Below are positions 54,470 to 63,207 of a DNA stretch of 64,000 bases, one piece after another. The notes beneath the pieces are model-generated. The model made no database searches. It was not told where the DNA came from and saw nothing but the letters and a program-made list of their open reading frames with translations. Source of the stretch: Nocardioides humi (GTDB lineage Bacteria; Actinomycetota; Actinomycetes; Propionibacteriales; Nocardioidaceae). The position numbers and the translations under genes are program-made. The DNA lies in the NCBI RefSeq assembly GCF_006494775.1, contig NZ_CP041146.1, forward strand, positions 1,612,001 through 1,676,000, given 5' to 3'. Numbering within the stretch: the first letter of the stretch is position 1; every line of letters starts with the position of its first letter.

Positions 54470-54588
54470 TGTGGGAGATTGTTCGTTGAAACGCTCGCAG
54501 GACCCACGCCCCGGCTCGCTCCGCTCCGCTGGGGGTGGTTGCTTGGGGGCTACAACAACAGTCGATACACGAATGGGAATGGGGTCCC

Positions 54589-55896
54589 GTGAACGTGCGG
54601 AAGTTTGTCTCCTTTGTCGCCTTCGCTCTCGTGGGCGCGGGCCTTGTCGCCGTTCCGGCACCTGCCCAAGCAGCCGAGCCGGTCTACTGGTCCTACGCGG
54701 CCAGCACCGGCGCGACGTACGTCAAGCTCCTCGACGGCGTCGTCCAGTCCGACCTGACGGCGCAGTCCTCGGTCACCGGCGGCGCCAAGTCGAGCAGCTC
54801 CAAGAACAGCACCGCTGCCGCCAACATCCTCAACCTCGCCGAGCTGGGCGCGGTCGAGACGACCACCGACGCCACGGTCCAGCAGGTCCTCGGGCAGCCG
54901 CAGACCACGCTCAAGTCGTGGGCGCGCACGGCGCAGGTCAAGCTGCTCGGCGGCCTGATCACCGCCGACGCGCTCGAGACCACGGTCACCACGACCGGCC
55001 GCGCCAACGGCACCGGCTCCTACACGGCCAACAGCCGCCTCGCGAACATCAAGATCGCCGGGGTCAAGCTGCCGCTCAACATCCCCAAGAACTACGCCGT
55101 CACCATCCCCGGCGTCGCCAGCGTGACCCTCAACTACACGCTGCACGGCAAGATCGAGCAGCCCGAGGGCGACCTGATCGGCACCATGGGCTGGGCGGTC
55201 GGCGTGACTCTGCTGCAGCCCCTCGGCGGCTACTCCGCCGGCGTGACCCTGCTGGTCAACCCGGTCAACCAGTACCTCTCCGAGGTCGCCCCGTCCTCCG
55301 GCGCCTCGTTCGGCGGCACCGCCTACGGCAGCCGGGTCCAGGCCAACGTCAGCGACGCCGTCACGGTCGTCAGCGACCCGACCGCCCGCGTCGGCACGCC
55401 CGTCGGCGGCAGCAACGGCCGGACGCTGAGCAACTCGACCCTCGCGGTCCGCGTCCCCGGCGTCCTCAACACGGGTGCGATCACCTCGACCACGATGTCC
55501 AAGAAGGACGCCTTCGGCAACGGCGAGATCACCAACACCAACCGCACCACCGGGATCAACCTGCTGGGCGGGCTGGTCAAGGCCAACGCCGTCAAGGTCA
55601 CCGCTGCCGGCAAGCTGCAGGACGGCCAGTGGACCTCGGACATGAAGATGGAGCTGGTCAACCTCGTGATCGCGGGCCAGAAGATCCCGATCGACGTCTC
55701 GCCCAACACCATCCTCAACATCGCCGGTCTGGGCCAGGTCGCGCTGAACCTGCAGCAGACCAACACCAACGGCGCCTACCAGAACGCCATCACGGCGGTC
55801 CGGGTCACCCTCGACACAGCGCAGGCCGGCCTGCCGATCGGCGCGGTCATCGAGCTGGGCGTGGCCTACACGGCCATCGCCCCGCCGGCGGCCTGA
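54589..55896 (+). CDS. Secreted choice-of-anchor P family protein
   Basis: 435 residues. A Sec signal peptide ([20 protein letters not shown] followed by PAPAQAAE) directs export. The mature chain is Thr/Ser/Asn-rich and holds two related beta-rich units. Unit 1 contains [20 protein letters not shown] and later [12 protein letters not shown]; unit 2 contains [20 protein letters not shown] and later [12 protein letters not shown]. The LLGGLI.A.A pattern is typical of choice-of-anchor P proteins, named for a variety of C-terminal anchors. No anchor is seen here, so the protein may be released. GTG at 54589 is preferred. A strong hairpin follows. Confidence 0.78.
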   Translation: MNVRKFVSFVAFALVGAGLVAVPAPAQAAEPVYWSYAASTGATYVKLLDGVVQSDLTAQSSVTGGAKSSSSKNSTAAANILNLAELGAVETTTDATVQQVLGQPQTTLKSWARTAQVKLLGGLITADALETTVTTTGRANGTGSYTANSRLANIKIAGVKLPLNIPKNYAVTIPGVASVTLNYTLHGKIEQPEGDLIGTMGWAVGVTLLQPLGGYSAGVTLLVNPVNQYLSEVAPSSGASFGGTAYGSRVQANVSDAVTVVSDPTARVGTPVGGSNGRTLSNSTLAVRVPGVLNTGAITSTTMSKKDAFGNGEITNTNRTTGINLLGGLVKANAVKVTAAGKLQDGQWTSDMKMELVNLVIAGQKIPIDVSPNTILNIAGLGQVALNLQQTNTNGAYQNAITAVRVTLDTAQAGLPIGAVIELGVAYTAIAPPAA

Positions 55897-55914
55897 GCCG
55901 CATCCGCATCACCC

Positions 55915-55955
55915 CCGCAGGGGCCGGGTCGCCAGTGGCGACCCGGCCCCTGCGG
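55915..55955. terminator. Very strong hairpin before fumA
   Basis: Perfect 19-bp stem with a 3-nt AGT loop, starting CCGCAGGGGCC and ending GGCCCCTGCGG. It separates the secreted-protein gene from the fumarase gene, whose -10 box follows 16 nt later. Confidence 0.8.
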
Positions 55956-55970
55956 CGTTCCGGGCGGCGA

Positions 55971-55976
55971 TATCCT
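55971..55976 (+). promoter_or_regulatory. -10 element of class I fumarase
   Basis: TATCCT, then 8 nt, then GTG 55985; leaderless-type. Confidence 0.35.
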
Positions 55977-55984
55977 TGGTGGTC

Positions 55985-57691
55985 GTGGCGTCTGAAGCAG
56001 AATTCCGGTACTCCGACCTCCTCCCGACCGGAAAGGACGACACCCCCTACCGGCTGATCACCACCGAGGGGGTCGAGGCCGTCGAGGGCCCGGACGGCCG
56101 CACCTTCCTCAAGGTCGACCCCGCGGCGATCCAGCGGCTGACCGCCGAGGCGATGCACGACATCAGCCACTACCTGCGGCCCGCCCACCTCCGGCAGCTG
56201 CGCAAGATCATCGACGACCCCGAGGCGTCCGGCAACGACCGCTTCGTAGCGCTCGACCTGCTCAAGAACGTCAACATCTCCGCCGGCGGCGTACTGCCGA
56301 TGTGCCAGGACACCGGGACCGCCATCGTGATGGGCAAGAAGTCCGAGGGCGTGCTCACCGGCGCCGACGACGGCGAGTGGATCAGCAAGGGCGTGTACGA
56401 CGCCTACACGAGGCTGAACCTGCGCTACTCGCAGCTGGCTCCCCTCACCACGTACGAGGAGAAGAACACCGGCAGCAACCTGCCGGCGCAGATCGAGCTC
56501 TACTCGACGCCCGCCAAGGACGGGAAGCCCGAGTACAAGTTCCTCTTCATGGCCAAGGGCGGCGGATCGGCCAACAAGTCCTTCCTGTTCCAGGAGACCA
56601 AGGCCGTCCTCAACCCCAAGCGGATGCTGGAGTTCCTCGACGAGAAGATCCGCTCGCTCGGCACGGCCGCCTGCCCGCCGTACCACCTGGCGGTCGTGAT
56701 CGGCGGCACCAGCGCGGAGTTCGCGCTCAAGACCGCGAAGTACGCCTCCGCCCACTACCTCGACAACCTCCCGACCTCGGGGTCCATGGACGCCCACGGC
56801 TTCCGCGACCTCGAGCTGGAGGAGGAGGTCTTCAAGCTGACCCAGTCGTTCGGGATCGGCGCGCAGTTCGGCGGCAAGTACTTCTGCCACGACGTCCGCG
56901 TGGTGCGCCTGCCCCGCCACGGCGCCTCCTGCCCGGTCGCGATCGCGGTCTCCTGCTCCGCCGACCGCCAGGCGCTCGGCAAGATCACCGCCGACGGCGT
57001 CTTCCTCGAGCAGCTCGAGACCGACCCGGCGCAGTACATGCCCGACGCGGGGGTCGCCGAGGACATCGCCGGCGGCGAGGTCGTGAAGATCGATCTGAAC
57101 CGCCCGATGCCGGAGATCCTCGCGGAGCTGACGAAGTACCCCGTCAAGACCCGGCTCTCCCTCACCGGCCCGCTCGTCGTCGCCCGCGACATCGCGCACG
57201 CCAAGATCCAGGAGCGCCTCGACGCCGGCGAGCCGATGCCGTCGTACCTCCGCGACCACCCGGTCTACTACGCCGGCCCGGCCAAGACGCCCACCGGCAT
57301 GGCATCGGGGTCGTTCGGCCCGACGACCGCCGGCCGGATGGACTCCTACGTGAAGTCCTTCCAGGCCGCCGGCGGCTCGATGGTCATGCTCGCGAAGGGC
57401 AACCGGAGCAAGCAGGTCACGGAGGCGTGCGGCGAGTACGGCGGCTTCTACCTCGGCTCCATCGGCGGGCCGGCCGCGCGGCTGGCCCAGGACTGCATCA
57501 AGAGCCAGGAGGTCATCGAGTACCCCGAGCTCGGCATGGAGGCGGTCTGGAGGATCGAGGTCGAGGACTTCCCGGCGTTCATCGTGGTCGACGACAAGGG
57601 CAACGACTTCTTCACCGACCCCGGCGGCGCCGTCACCGTCCCGCTGAGCTCGCTCCAGGCCTCCGGCATCCGGGTGCGCTCGGCCGAGTAG
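55985..57691 (+). CDS. Fumarate hydratase, class I (iron-sulfur)
   Basis: 568-residue single-chain class I fumarase, 4Fe-4S dependent, interconverting fumarate and malate. Cluster cysteines are in [18 protein letters not shown] near residue 105, [20 protein letters not shown] and, near the end, [20 protein letters not shown]. The alpha part ([24 protein letters not shown]) is followed by the beta part ([32 protein letters not shown]). The start is GTG 55985; GTG 55979 is also in frame. An unrelated class II fumarase lies about 1 kb downstream, giving the cell both forms. Confidence 0.95.
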   Translation: MASEAEFRYSDLLPTGKDDTPYRLITTEGVEAVEGPDGRTFLKVDPAAIQRLTAEAMHDISHYLRPAHLRQLRKIIDDPEASGNDRFVALDLLKNVNISAGGVLPMCQDTGTAIVMGKKSEGVLTGADDGEWISKGVYDAYTRLNLRYSQLAPLTTYEEKNTGSNLPAQIELYSTPAKDGKPEYKFLFMAKGGGSANKSFLFQETKAVLNPKRMLEFLDEKIRSLGTAACPPYHLAVVIGGTSAEFALKTAKYASAHYLDNLPTSGSMDAHGFRDLELEEEVFKLTQSFGIGAQFGGKYFCHDVRVVRLPRHGASCPVAIAVSCSADRQALGKITADGVFLEQLETDPAQYMPDAGVAEDIAGGEVVKIDLNRPMPEILAELTKYPVKTRLSLTGPLVVARDIAHAKIQERLDAGEPMPSYLRDHPVYYAGPAKTPTGMASGSFGPTTAGRMDSYVKSFQAAGGSMVMLAKGNRSKQVTEACGEYGGFYLGSIGGPAARLAQDCIKSQEVIEYPELGMEAVWRIEVEDFPAFIVVDDKGNDFFTDPGGAVTVPLSSLQASGIRVRSAE

Positions 57692-57823
57692 CCCGGCCGG
57701 GCGCACCCGTCTCGGCGCTACCGCCCGGTACTCACGACCAGCGTCGGCAGCCCGTCAACCCTTTTGCTGACAAATCGTCAGGGCGTGAGGAAGGCCACCG
57801 ATGGCCGAGACGGTCGCGCGAGA

Positions 57824-57847
57824 GGAAGTAAGGGTAACCTTACTTCC
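57824..57847 (+). promoter_or_regulatory. Palindromic operator over the promoter of the methyltransferase
   Basis: Perfect 10-bp inverted repeat GGAAGTAAGG-GTAA-CCTTACTTCC that ends at the base before the ATG. It contains TAACCT (57835-57840) spaced 7 nt from the ATG, a leaderless -10 box. A repressor bound here would block the promoter directly. The AAGG...CCTT core resembles DtxR/IdeR-type metal boxes. Confidence 0.65.
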
Positions 57848-58657
57848 ATGATCGACGGCCGCACTCTCGACGGCGTCTCCGCCACGACCCTGTGGACGCT
57901 GCGCAACCGGGCGGAGGAGGCGCTGCGCCCGGACTCGTCGTACGACGACCCGTGGGCGGTCCGGCTCTACCGGGACATCGACTACGACTACGAGGTCTTC
58001 GGGAAGCCCAGCCAGTCGCATCCGCTGCGGGCGCTCGCGGCGGACCACGAGATCGGGCGCTATCTCGACGACCACCCCGACGCCACGGTGGTCGCCCTCG
58101 CCGAGGGTCTCCAGACGTCGTACTGGCGCCTCGGCCGCACGGTACGACGCTGGCTGAGCGTCGACCTGCCGCCCGTCGTGGCGCTCCGTGAGGAACTGTT
58201 GCCGCAGGAGCGCACCGTGGAGCACCTGGCGCTGGACGCGCTCGACCGCGCCTGGCTCGAGGCCGTGGACCCCTCCGACGGTGTCGTGGTCACGGCCGAG
58301 GGCCTGTTCATGTACCTCCAGCCCGACCAGGTCCGGGCGCTGATCGCCGACATCGCGCAGCGCTTCCCCGGCGGCGTGCTGGTCTACGACTCGATCCCGC
58401 GCTGGTTCCGCGACAAGACGCTCGACGGGCTGACGCTCTCCGGCGGCTACGTGACGCCGCCGATGCCCTACGCACAGACCGTCGACGAGGCACGGCGCCT
58501 CACCGACCTGCCCGGCGTACGACGGGTGGTGGATCTCGACCTCCCGCGCGGCCGCGGACCGTGGGGGTCGACGCTGCTGCGCGGGGCGAGCAACCTGCCC
58601 GTCGTCCGCAACACCCGCCCGTCCCTCACCCTGCTCGAGCTGGGTCCCGAGAATTAA
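57848..58657 (+). CDS. Leucine carboxyl methyltransferase-family SAM methyltransferase
   Basis: 269 residues. The family begins with the LWTLRNRAEEALRPDSSYDD and VRLYRDIDYDYEVFGKPSQS regions. The SAM-binding part is DATVVALAEGLQTSYWRLGR, with DLPPVVALREELL as the second acid. VVVTAEGLFMYLQPDQVRAL is the typical LCM/PpmA motif. Actinobacterial members (including Tcm/Ppm-like) modify polyketides or unknown carboxylates; the target here is not known. It is preceded by a perfect 24-bp operator and seems leaderless. It lies between two fumarase genes; fumC starts 9 nt after its stop but has its own promoter-like box. Confidence 0.85.
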   Translation: MIDGRTLDGVSATTLWTLRNRAEEALRPDSSYDDPWAVRLYRDIDYDYEVFGKPSQSHPLRALAADHEIGRYLDDHPDATVVALAEGLQTSYWRLGRTVRRWLSVDLPPVVALREELLPQERTVEHLALDALDRAWLEAVDPSDGVVVTAEGLFMYLQPDQVRALIADIAQRFPGGVLVYDSIPRWFRDKTLDGLTLSGGYVTPPMPYAQTVDEARRLTDLPGVRRVVDLDLPRGRGPWGSTLLRGASNLPVVRNTRPSLTLLELGPEN

Positions 58658-58660
58658 GGT
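58655..58660 (+). promoter_or_regulatory. -10 element of fumC
   Basis: TAAGGT overlapping the methyltransferase stop TAA, 6 nt before the fumC ATG; leaderless-type. Confidence 0.4.
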
Positions 58661-58666
58661 CGAACC

Positions 58667-60049
58667 ATGAGCGACTTCCGCATCGAGCACGACTCCATGG
58701 GCGAGGTCCGGGTCCCCGCCGACGCCCTCTGGCGGGCGCAGACCCAGCGCGCCGTCGAGAACTTCCCGATCAGCGGCACGCCGATCGAGCCGGCGCTGAT
58801 CCACGCGCTGGGCCACGTGAAGGCGGCGGCCGCGACCGCCAACGCCGCGCTGGGCGTCCTCGACCCCGAGCTGGCGACCGCGATCGCGACGGCGGCCCGG
58901 GCGGTCGCCGAGGGCCGGTACGACGACCAGTTCCCGATCGACGTCTTCCAGACCGGGTCCGGCACCAGCTCGAACATGAACGCCAACGAGGTGATCGCCT
59001 CGCTGTGCGCGCGCGAGGGCGTCACCGCGCACCCCAACGACCACGTCAACGCGAGCCAGTCGAGCAACGACACCTTCCCGACCGCGATCCACGTGGCCGC
59101 CGCGCTCGCGGTCGCCGACGACCTGGTCCCGGCACTCGACCGGCTCGCGACCTCCCTGGAGGCCAAGGCCGAGGAGTTCGCGGACCTCGTGAAGTCCGGG
59201 CGCACCCACCTGATGGACGCCACGCCGGTGACGCTGGGCCAGGAGTTCGGGGGCTATGCGGCGACGGTCCGGTACGCCGCCGAGCGGCTCGCCGCCGTAC
59301 TCCCCCGGGTGCGCGAGCTGCCCCTCGGCGGCACGGCGGTCGGGACCGGCATCAACACGCCCCCCGGCTTCGCGCCGGCCGCGATCCGGGCGCTCGGCGA
59401 GGCCACCGGGCAGGAGTTCACCGAGGCGCGCGACCACTTCGAGGCGCAGGGCACCCGGGACTCGCTGGTCGAGCTGAGCGGGGTGCTCAAGACGATCGCG
59501 GTCGGGCTCACCAAGATCTGCAACGACCTGCGCTGGATGGGCTCCGGGCCGACCACCGGGCTCGCCGAGATCCACCTGCCCGACCTGCAGCCCGGGTCGT
59601 CGATCATGCCCGGCAAGGTCAACCCGGTGCTCCCCGAGGCGACCCTGATGGTCTGCATGCAGGTGATCGGCAACGACGCCGCGGTCACGGCCGCCGGCGC
59701 GAGCGGCAGCTTCGAACTGAACGTCGCCATGCCGGTGCTGGCGCGCAACGTCCTCGAGTCGATCCGGCTGCTCGCCCGCGCGTCGACCACGCTCGCCGAG
59801 CGCTGCGTCGACGGCATCAGCGCCGACGCCGACCGGATGCTGCGCTACGCCGCGTCGTCACCGTCGGTGGTCACGCCGCTCAACAAGCACATCGGCTACG
59901 AGGCCGCCGCCAAGGTCGCCAAGCAGGCGCTCGCCACCGGCAGCACGATCCGCGAGACCGTCCTGGCGATGGGGTACGTCGAGCGCGGTGAGCTCACCCT
60001 GGAGGAGCTGGACGCCGCGCTCGACCTGGCGTCGATGACGCGCCCCTGA
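58667..60049 (+). CDS. fumC: Fumarate hydratase, class II
   Basis: 460-residue iron-independent homotetrameric fumarase. Diagnostic motifs: [20 protein letters not shown] at the start, [39 protein letters not shown] and the aspartase/fumarase signature [15 protein letters not shown] with its catalytic Ser loop. [15 protein letters not shown] and [19 protein letters not shown] are also present. Complete and in frame. It complements the iron-sulfur class I enzyme just upstream, giving activity under oxidative stress or iron shortage. Confidence 0.96.
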   Translation: MSDFRIEHDSMGEVRVPADALWRAQTQRAVENFPISGTPIEPALIHALGHVKAAAATANAALGVLDPELATAIATAARAVAEGRYDDQFPIDVFQTGSGTSSNMNANEVIASLCAREGVTAHPNDHVNASQSSNDTFPTAIHVAAALAVADDLVPALDRLATSLEAKAEEFADLVKSGRTHLMDATPVTLGQEFGGYAATVRYAAERLAAVLPRVRELPLGGTAVGTGINTPPGFAPAAIRALGEATGQEFTEARDHFEAQGTRDSLVELSGVLKTIAVGLTKICNDLRWMGSGPTTGLAEIHLPDLQPGSSIMPGKVNPVLPEATLMVCMQVIGNDAAVTAAGASGSFELNVAMPVLARNVLESIRLLARASTTLAERCVDGISADADRMLRYAASSPSVVTPLNKHIGYEAAAKVAKQALATGSTIRETVLAMGYVERGELTLEELDAALDLASMTRP

Positions 60050-60070
60050 GTCGGTCCCGGGGCGGGGCGG

Positions 60071-60394
60071 TCAGACCCTCGTCCGGCTCCGGCCGGTGAG
60101 GCCCGCGGCGACCACGACCGCCACCGCGGCGACCGCGATCTGCCAGATGTGACGCCACCAGTCGATGCCGTTGGTCGCGTTGTCCCACGTGGGCTCGTGG
60201 CCGTCGAACGGCTTGTTGTTGTGCCCGAACAGCCACCAGTAGACGAGGCTGCCGACCAGCATGCCGACGATGCCGCACACCACGGTGAGCCAGAACGGGA
60301 TCTTGTCGCGGTCGCCGGGTGCCACGGCCTTGCCGATGACGCCGATGATCGTGCCGCCGACCAGGGTGACGATGATGGTCCAGACCAGGTCCAT
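60071..60394 (-). CDS. GlsB/YeaQ-like small membrane protein
   Basis: 107 residues. Two N-terminal helices, VWTIIVTLVGGTIIGVIGKA and WLTVVCGIVGMLVGSLVYWW, follow the GlsB/YeaQ/YmgE transglycosylase-associated pattern. An exported or cytosolic linker contains FDGHEPTWDNATNGIDWWRH. A third helix (IWQIAVAAVAVVVAAGL) ends in Arg-rich residues. Family members are linked with stress but have no defined activity. GAGGAG precedes the ATG. Convergent with fumC. Confidence 0.8.
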   Translation of the reverse strand: MDLVWTIIVTLVGGTIIGVIGKAVAPGDRDKIPFWLTVVCGIVGMLVGSLVYWWLFGHNNKPFDGHEPTWDNATNGIDWWRHIWQIAVAAVAVVVAAGLTGRSRTRV

Positions 60395-60510
60395 GTGCAG
60401 GCTCCTCACGTCGTGCGGGGCACCCGAAGCCCCGCCCATGACGGCATCATGCCCCCGATGGGGCCGCCAGGCGAGCACCGTGGACCGTTGCGGCCGGCGT
60501 GGCGGAGTTC

Positions 60511-60528
60511 CGGGAGAATGGTCTCCCG
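60511..60528 (+). promoter_or_regulatory. Hairpin at the start of the malonyl-CoA synthetase gene
   Basis: CGGGAGA / TCTCCCG with loop ATGG; it includes a possible ribosome site and the first base of the GTG start. Confidence 0.3.
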
Positions 60529-61952
60529 TGACAGATCTGCTGGGCGCCCTGGCGCAGTCCCGTGGCCGGACCGTCACCGTGGGCGGTACGACGATGACGC
60601 CTCCCGACCTCCTCGCCGCGGCCGCCGCCGTGGCCGATGCGGTGACCGGCCGGCTGCCGGCCGTGGAGCGCGTGGCGGTGCACGCCACCCCCACCATGGA
60701 GACCGTCGTCGCCGTGCTCGGCGCGCTGGCGGCCGGCGTGACCGTCGTACCCGTGCCGCCGGACTCGGGCGTCGCCGAGGTCCGGCACGTGCTCGCCGAC
60801 AGCGCGCCCGGGTGCTGGGTGGGCGAGCCGCCGGCGGATCGCCACGGGCTCGACCACGTCCCGGTCGACCTGGCCGGCCGGGCGTCGTACCGTCCCCGGG
60901 AGGTGGGCGAGGACCACGCCGACTTCGTCCTCTACACCTCCGGCACCACCGGGCTCCCCAAGGGTGTGCTGCTCCCCCGCCGGGCACTGGTGGCCGGTCT
61001 CGACGCGCTGGCCGAGGCGTGGGCGTGGACCGGCGACGACGTCCTCGCGCACGGCCTGCCGCTGTTCCACGTCCACGGCCTGGTCCTGGGCGTGCTCGGG
61101 CCGCTACGACTCGGCGGCGGCCTGCTGCACGTCGGCAGGCCGACCCCGGAGGCCTACGCCGAGGCCGCCCGCGCGGGCGCCACCCTGTTCTTCGGCGTCC
61201 CGACCGTCTGGGGCCGGATCGCCGACGCCCCCGAGCACGCCAAGGCGCTCACCGACGCGCGGCTGCTGGTCTCCGGCAGCGCGGCCCTCCCCGCGCCCGT
61301 GTTCGAGCGTCTCGAGGAGCTCACCGGGCACCGCGTCGTGGAGCGGTACGGCATGAGCGAGACCCTGATCACCGTCGCGACCCGGGCCGACGGCTCGGCC
61401 CGGCCGGGCTGGGTCGGCGTACCGGTCGCCGGCGTCGAGACCCGCCTGCGGACGGACGACGGCGCCGACGTTCCCCACGACGGCGAGTCCGCCGGCGCGC
61501 TGGAGGTGCGCGGCCCGACGCTCTTCGCGGGCTATCTCAACCGCCACGACGCCACCGCCGCCTGCTGGACCGACGACGGCTGGTTCCGCACCGGCGACGT
61601 CGCCGCGATCGCCCCCGACGGTCGGCACCGGATCGTCGGCCGCGCGTCGGTCGACCTGATCAAGTCCGGCGGCTACCGGATCGGCGCCGGCGAGATCGAG
61701 TCGACCCTCCTCGGCCACCCCGCCGTCGCCGAGTGCGCCGTCGTCGGCCTCCCCGACGCCGACCTGGGCCAGCGGATCGTGGCCTTCGTCGTGGCCCGCG
61801 ACGCCCGCGCGGACGACGCCCTCGCCGCCGAGCTCACGGCGTACGTCGGTGCGGAGCTGAGCGCCCACAAGCGCCCGCGCGAGGTGCGCTTCGTCGACGC
61901 GCTCCCGCGCAACGAGATGGGCAAGGTGCAGAAGACCAGGCTCCGCGGCTGA
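60528..61952 (+). CDS. matB: Malonyl-CoA synthetase (MatB-like acyl-CoA synthetase)
   Basis: 474-residue AMP-forming ligase. P-loop VLYTSGTTGLPKGVLLPRRA, then VLAHGLPLFHVHGLVLGVLG, LLVSGSAALPAPVFERLEEL, VVERYGMSETLITVATRADG, the hinge GWFRTGDVAAIAPDGRHRIV and the catalytic Lys in PRNEMGKVQKTRLRG. These agree closely with Streptomyces MatB, which makes malonyl-CoA and methylmalonyl-CoA from free diacids. MatB lacks a long N-terminus, matching the short one here. No malonate decarboxylase or transporter is adjacent. Confidence 0.86.
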   Translation: MTDLLGALAQSRGRTVTVGGTTMTPPDLLAAAAAVADAVTGRLPAVERVAVHATPTMETVVAVLGALAAGVTVVPVPPDSGVAEVRHVLADSAPGCWVGEPPADRHGLDHVPVDLAGRASYRPREVGEDHADFVLYTSGTTGLPKGVLLPRRALVAGLDALAEAWAWTGDDVLAHGLPLFHVHGLVLGVLGPLRLGGGLLHVGRPTPEAYAEAARAGATLFFGVPTVWGRIADAPEHAKALTDARLLVSGSAALPAPVFERLEELTGHRVVERYGMSETLITVATRADGSARPGWVGVPVAGVETRLRTDDGADVPHDGESAGALEVRGPTLFAGYLNRHDATAACWTDDGWFRTGDVAAIAPDGRHRIVGRASVDLIKSGGYRIGAGEIESTLLGHPAVAECAVVGLPDADLGQRIVAFVVARDARADDALAAELTAYVGAELSAHKRPREVRFVDALPRNEMGKVQKTRLRG

Positions 61953-61970
61953 GGACGCGACCTGTGAGCA

Positions 61971-61986
61971 GGGCCGCCGGCGGCCC
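61971..61986. terminator. Palindrome after matB
   Basis: 16-bp perfect palindrome GGGCCGCCGGCGGCCC, 18 nt after the stop; candidate terminator. Confidence 0.4.
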
Positions 61987-62050
61987 CAGCGGACGCGTGG
62001 TGCGAGCGGGGGCTGCGAGCCGGGGGCGAGCGGGGGGCGAGCCGGGGGGT

Positions 62051-62204
62051 GCTGTAACACGTTGTTCGCCGCACTACCCGCCTGAAGACATCGATTTCCG
62101 GGCCCTGTACAGGGCTCCAACCACAGGCATGCGGCTGGGAGGCGTCCGAACTACGTGTTACAGCAGTCACGTGGCTGCCGCAGCCGCGAACTACGTGTTA
62201 CAGC
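62051..62204. repeat. Three copies of an 18-bp repeat in a gene-free interval
   Basis: CGAAC(T/A)ACGTGTTACAGC occurs at 62147-62164 and 62187-62204 in direct order and at 62051-62068 inverted (one mismatch). Between the inverted and first direct copy sits the perfect palindrome GCCCTGTACAGGGC (62102-62115). The interval 61953-62337, between convergent matB and the transglycosylase-like gene, holds no other gene that I can see. The inverted pair could be the ends of a small mobile element or a structured RNA. Confidence 0.6.
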
Positions 62205-62337
62205 GCGCCGCACGAGCTGCCGCCCAGCGAGCCCTCGACGAGGTACGTCGGCACCAGCCACGTCGGGCACCAAGCACGTCAACCGCGTGCGCGGCAGCGC
62301 GGCGCGAGGAACGAGCGACGCGCTCGCGCCAGCCAGC

Positions 62338-63000
62338 TCAGTACCAGCCGTGGGACTGGCTGTGGCCCCAGGCGCCGCAGGGGCTGCCGTAGCGACCCTT
62401 GATGTAGCCCAGTCCCCAGCGGATCTGGGTGGCCGGGTTGGTGGCCCAGTCGGCGCCGGCGGAGGACATCTTGGAGCCGGGCAGGGCCTGCGGGATGCCG
62501 TAGGCGCTGGAGCGCGGGTTGTCGGCGTTCCAGCGCCAGTTGGACTCCCGGGTCCACAGGGAGTCGAGGCAGCCGAACTGGTCGGCGGAGAACCCGAACT
62601 CGCCGAGGAGCGCGCGGGCGATGTCGCGCGGGTCGGAGTCGGAGAGCTTGCGGCTGTCGGTCATCGCGGCGGTGCCGGACCCGGCGAGGTCGACCGACTT
62701 GGCCGGCACCGCCTCGGGACGGCGGTCGTCGCGCGAGACGACGGCCTCGCGGCGCTCGGTGGTCGGGGCGGTGAGGGCGCTGGCGCCCACGGTGGCGAAG
62801 CCGTCGGCCTCCGCGGCTCCGGCGGCGGCCGGCGTCGCCTGCTGTCCGGCCAGGCCGGCGGCGACGGAGACGCCCGTGACGGCCGCGGCGACCGACGAGA
62901 GCAGGACGATATTGCGCGCGGCCCGGCGCGGCGCCTGTGCGATGTGGGCGTGCTTCGGCGCGCCGCGGTGCTTGGGCGCCTGCTTCGCGTGATTCGACAA
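62338..63000 (-). CDS. Aggregation-promoting factor C-terminal-like (lytic transglycosylase-type) protein
   Basis: About 220 residues from TTG 63000; the frame is open to 63114 and the true start is uncertain. A basic His-rich N-terminus (SNHAKQAPKHRGAPKHAHIA) is followed by one membrane or signal helix (NIVLLSSVAAAVTGVSVAAG). The C-terminal domain is lysozyme-like: FGCLDSLWTRESNWRWNADN with the catalytic Glu, then SSAYGIPQALPGSKM and TQIRWGLGYIKGRYGSPCGA, ending WGHSQSHGWY. It probably remodels peptidoglycan outside the membrane. No c-di-AMP riboswitch could be matched in its leader. It is on the same strand as the phoH-type gene. Confidence 0.82.
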   Translation of the reverse strand: MSNHAKQAPKHRGAPKHAHIAQAPRRAARNIVLLSSVAAAVTGVSVAAGLAGQQATPAAAGAAEADGFATVGASALTAPTTERREAVVSRDDRRPEAVPAKSVDLAGSGTAAMTDSRKLSDSDPRDIARALLGEFGFSADQFGCLDSLWTRESNWRWNADNPRSSAYGIPQALPGSKMSSAGADWATNPATQIRWGLGYIKGRYGSPCGAWGHSQSHGWY

Positions 63001-63207
63001 GTGCTCGGATCTGGGCTCGACGACGGGGGACGGCCGCCTCCCGATCGGGCCGACTTCGCTGTCACACCGCCGGCGGCCAGCGACCACCCTGCCTGACGGG
63101 CAGGACTCACGCAAACCGAACCGCGGATTTCCCCCGGCTTCTCAGGGACCTCACGCCCCGCCCTTCACATGAGTCACACCAGTCCCAGGCATCGGGAGCC
63201 ACCGACG

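Noticed and set aside
57691..57702. GCCCGGCCGGGC palindrome after the class I fumarase as terminator
   Set aside because: Only a 6-bp self-complementary stretch without loop; too weak in this GC-rich background.
62051..62204. CRISPR array
   Set aside because: Only two direct copies plus one inverted, 40 and 96 bp apart, no regular spacers and no cas genes.
63001..63207. c-di-AMP (ydaO-type) riboswitch before the transglycosylase-like gene
   Set aside because: Such genes often have one in actinobacteria, but the conserved sequence blocks are not recognisable here.
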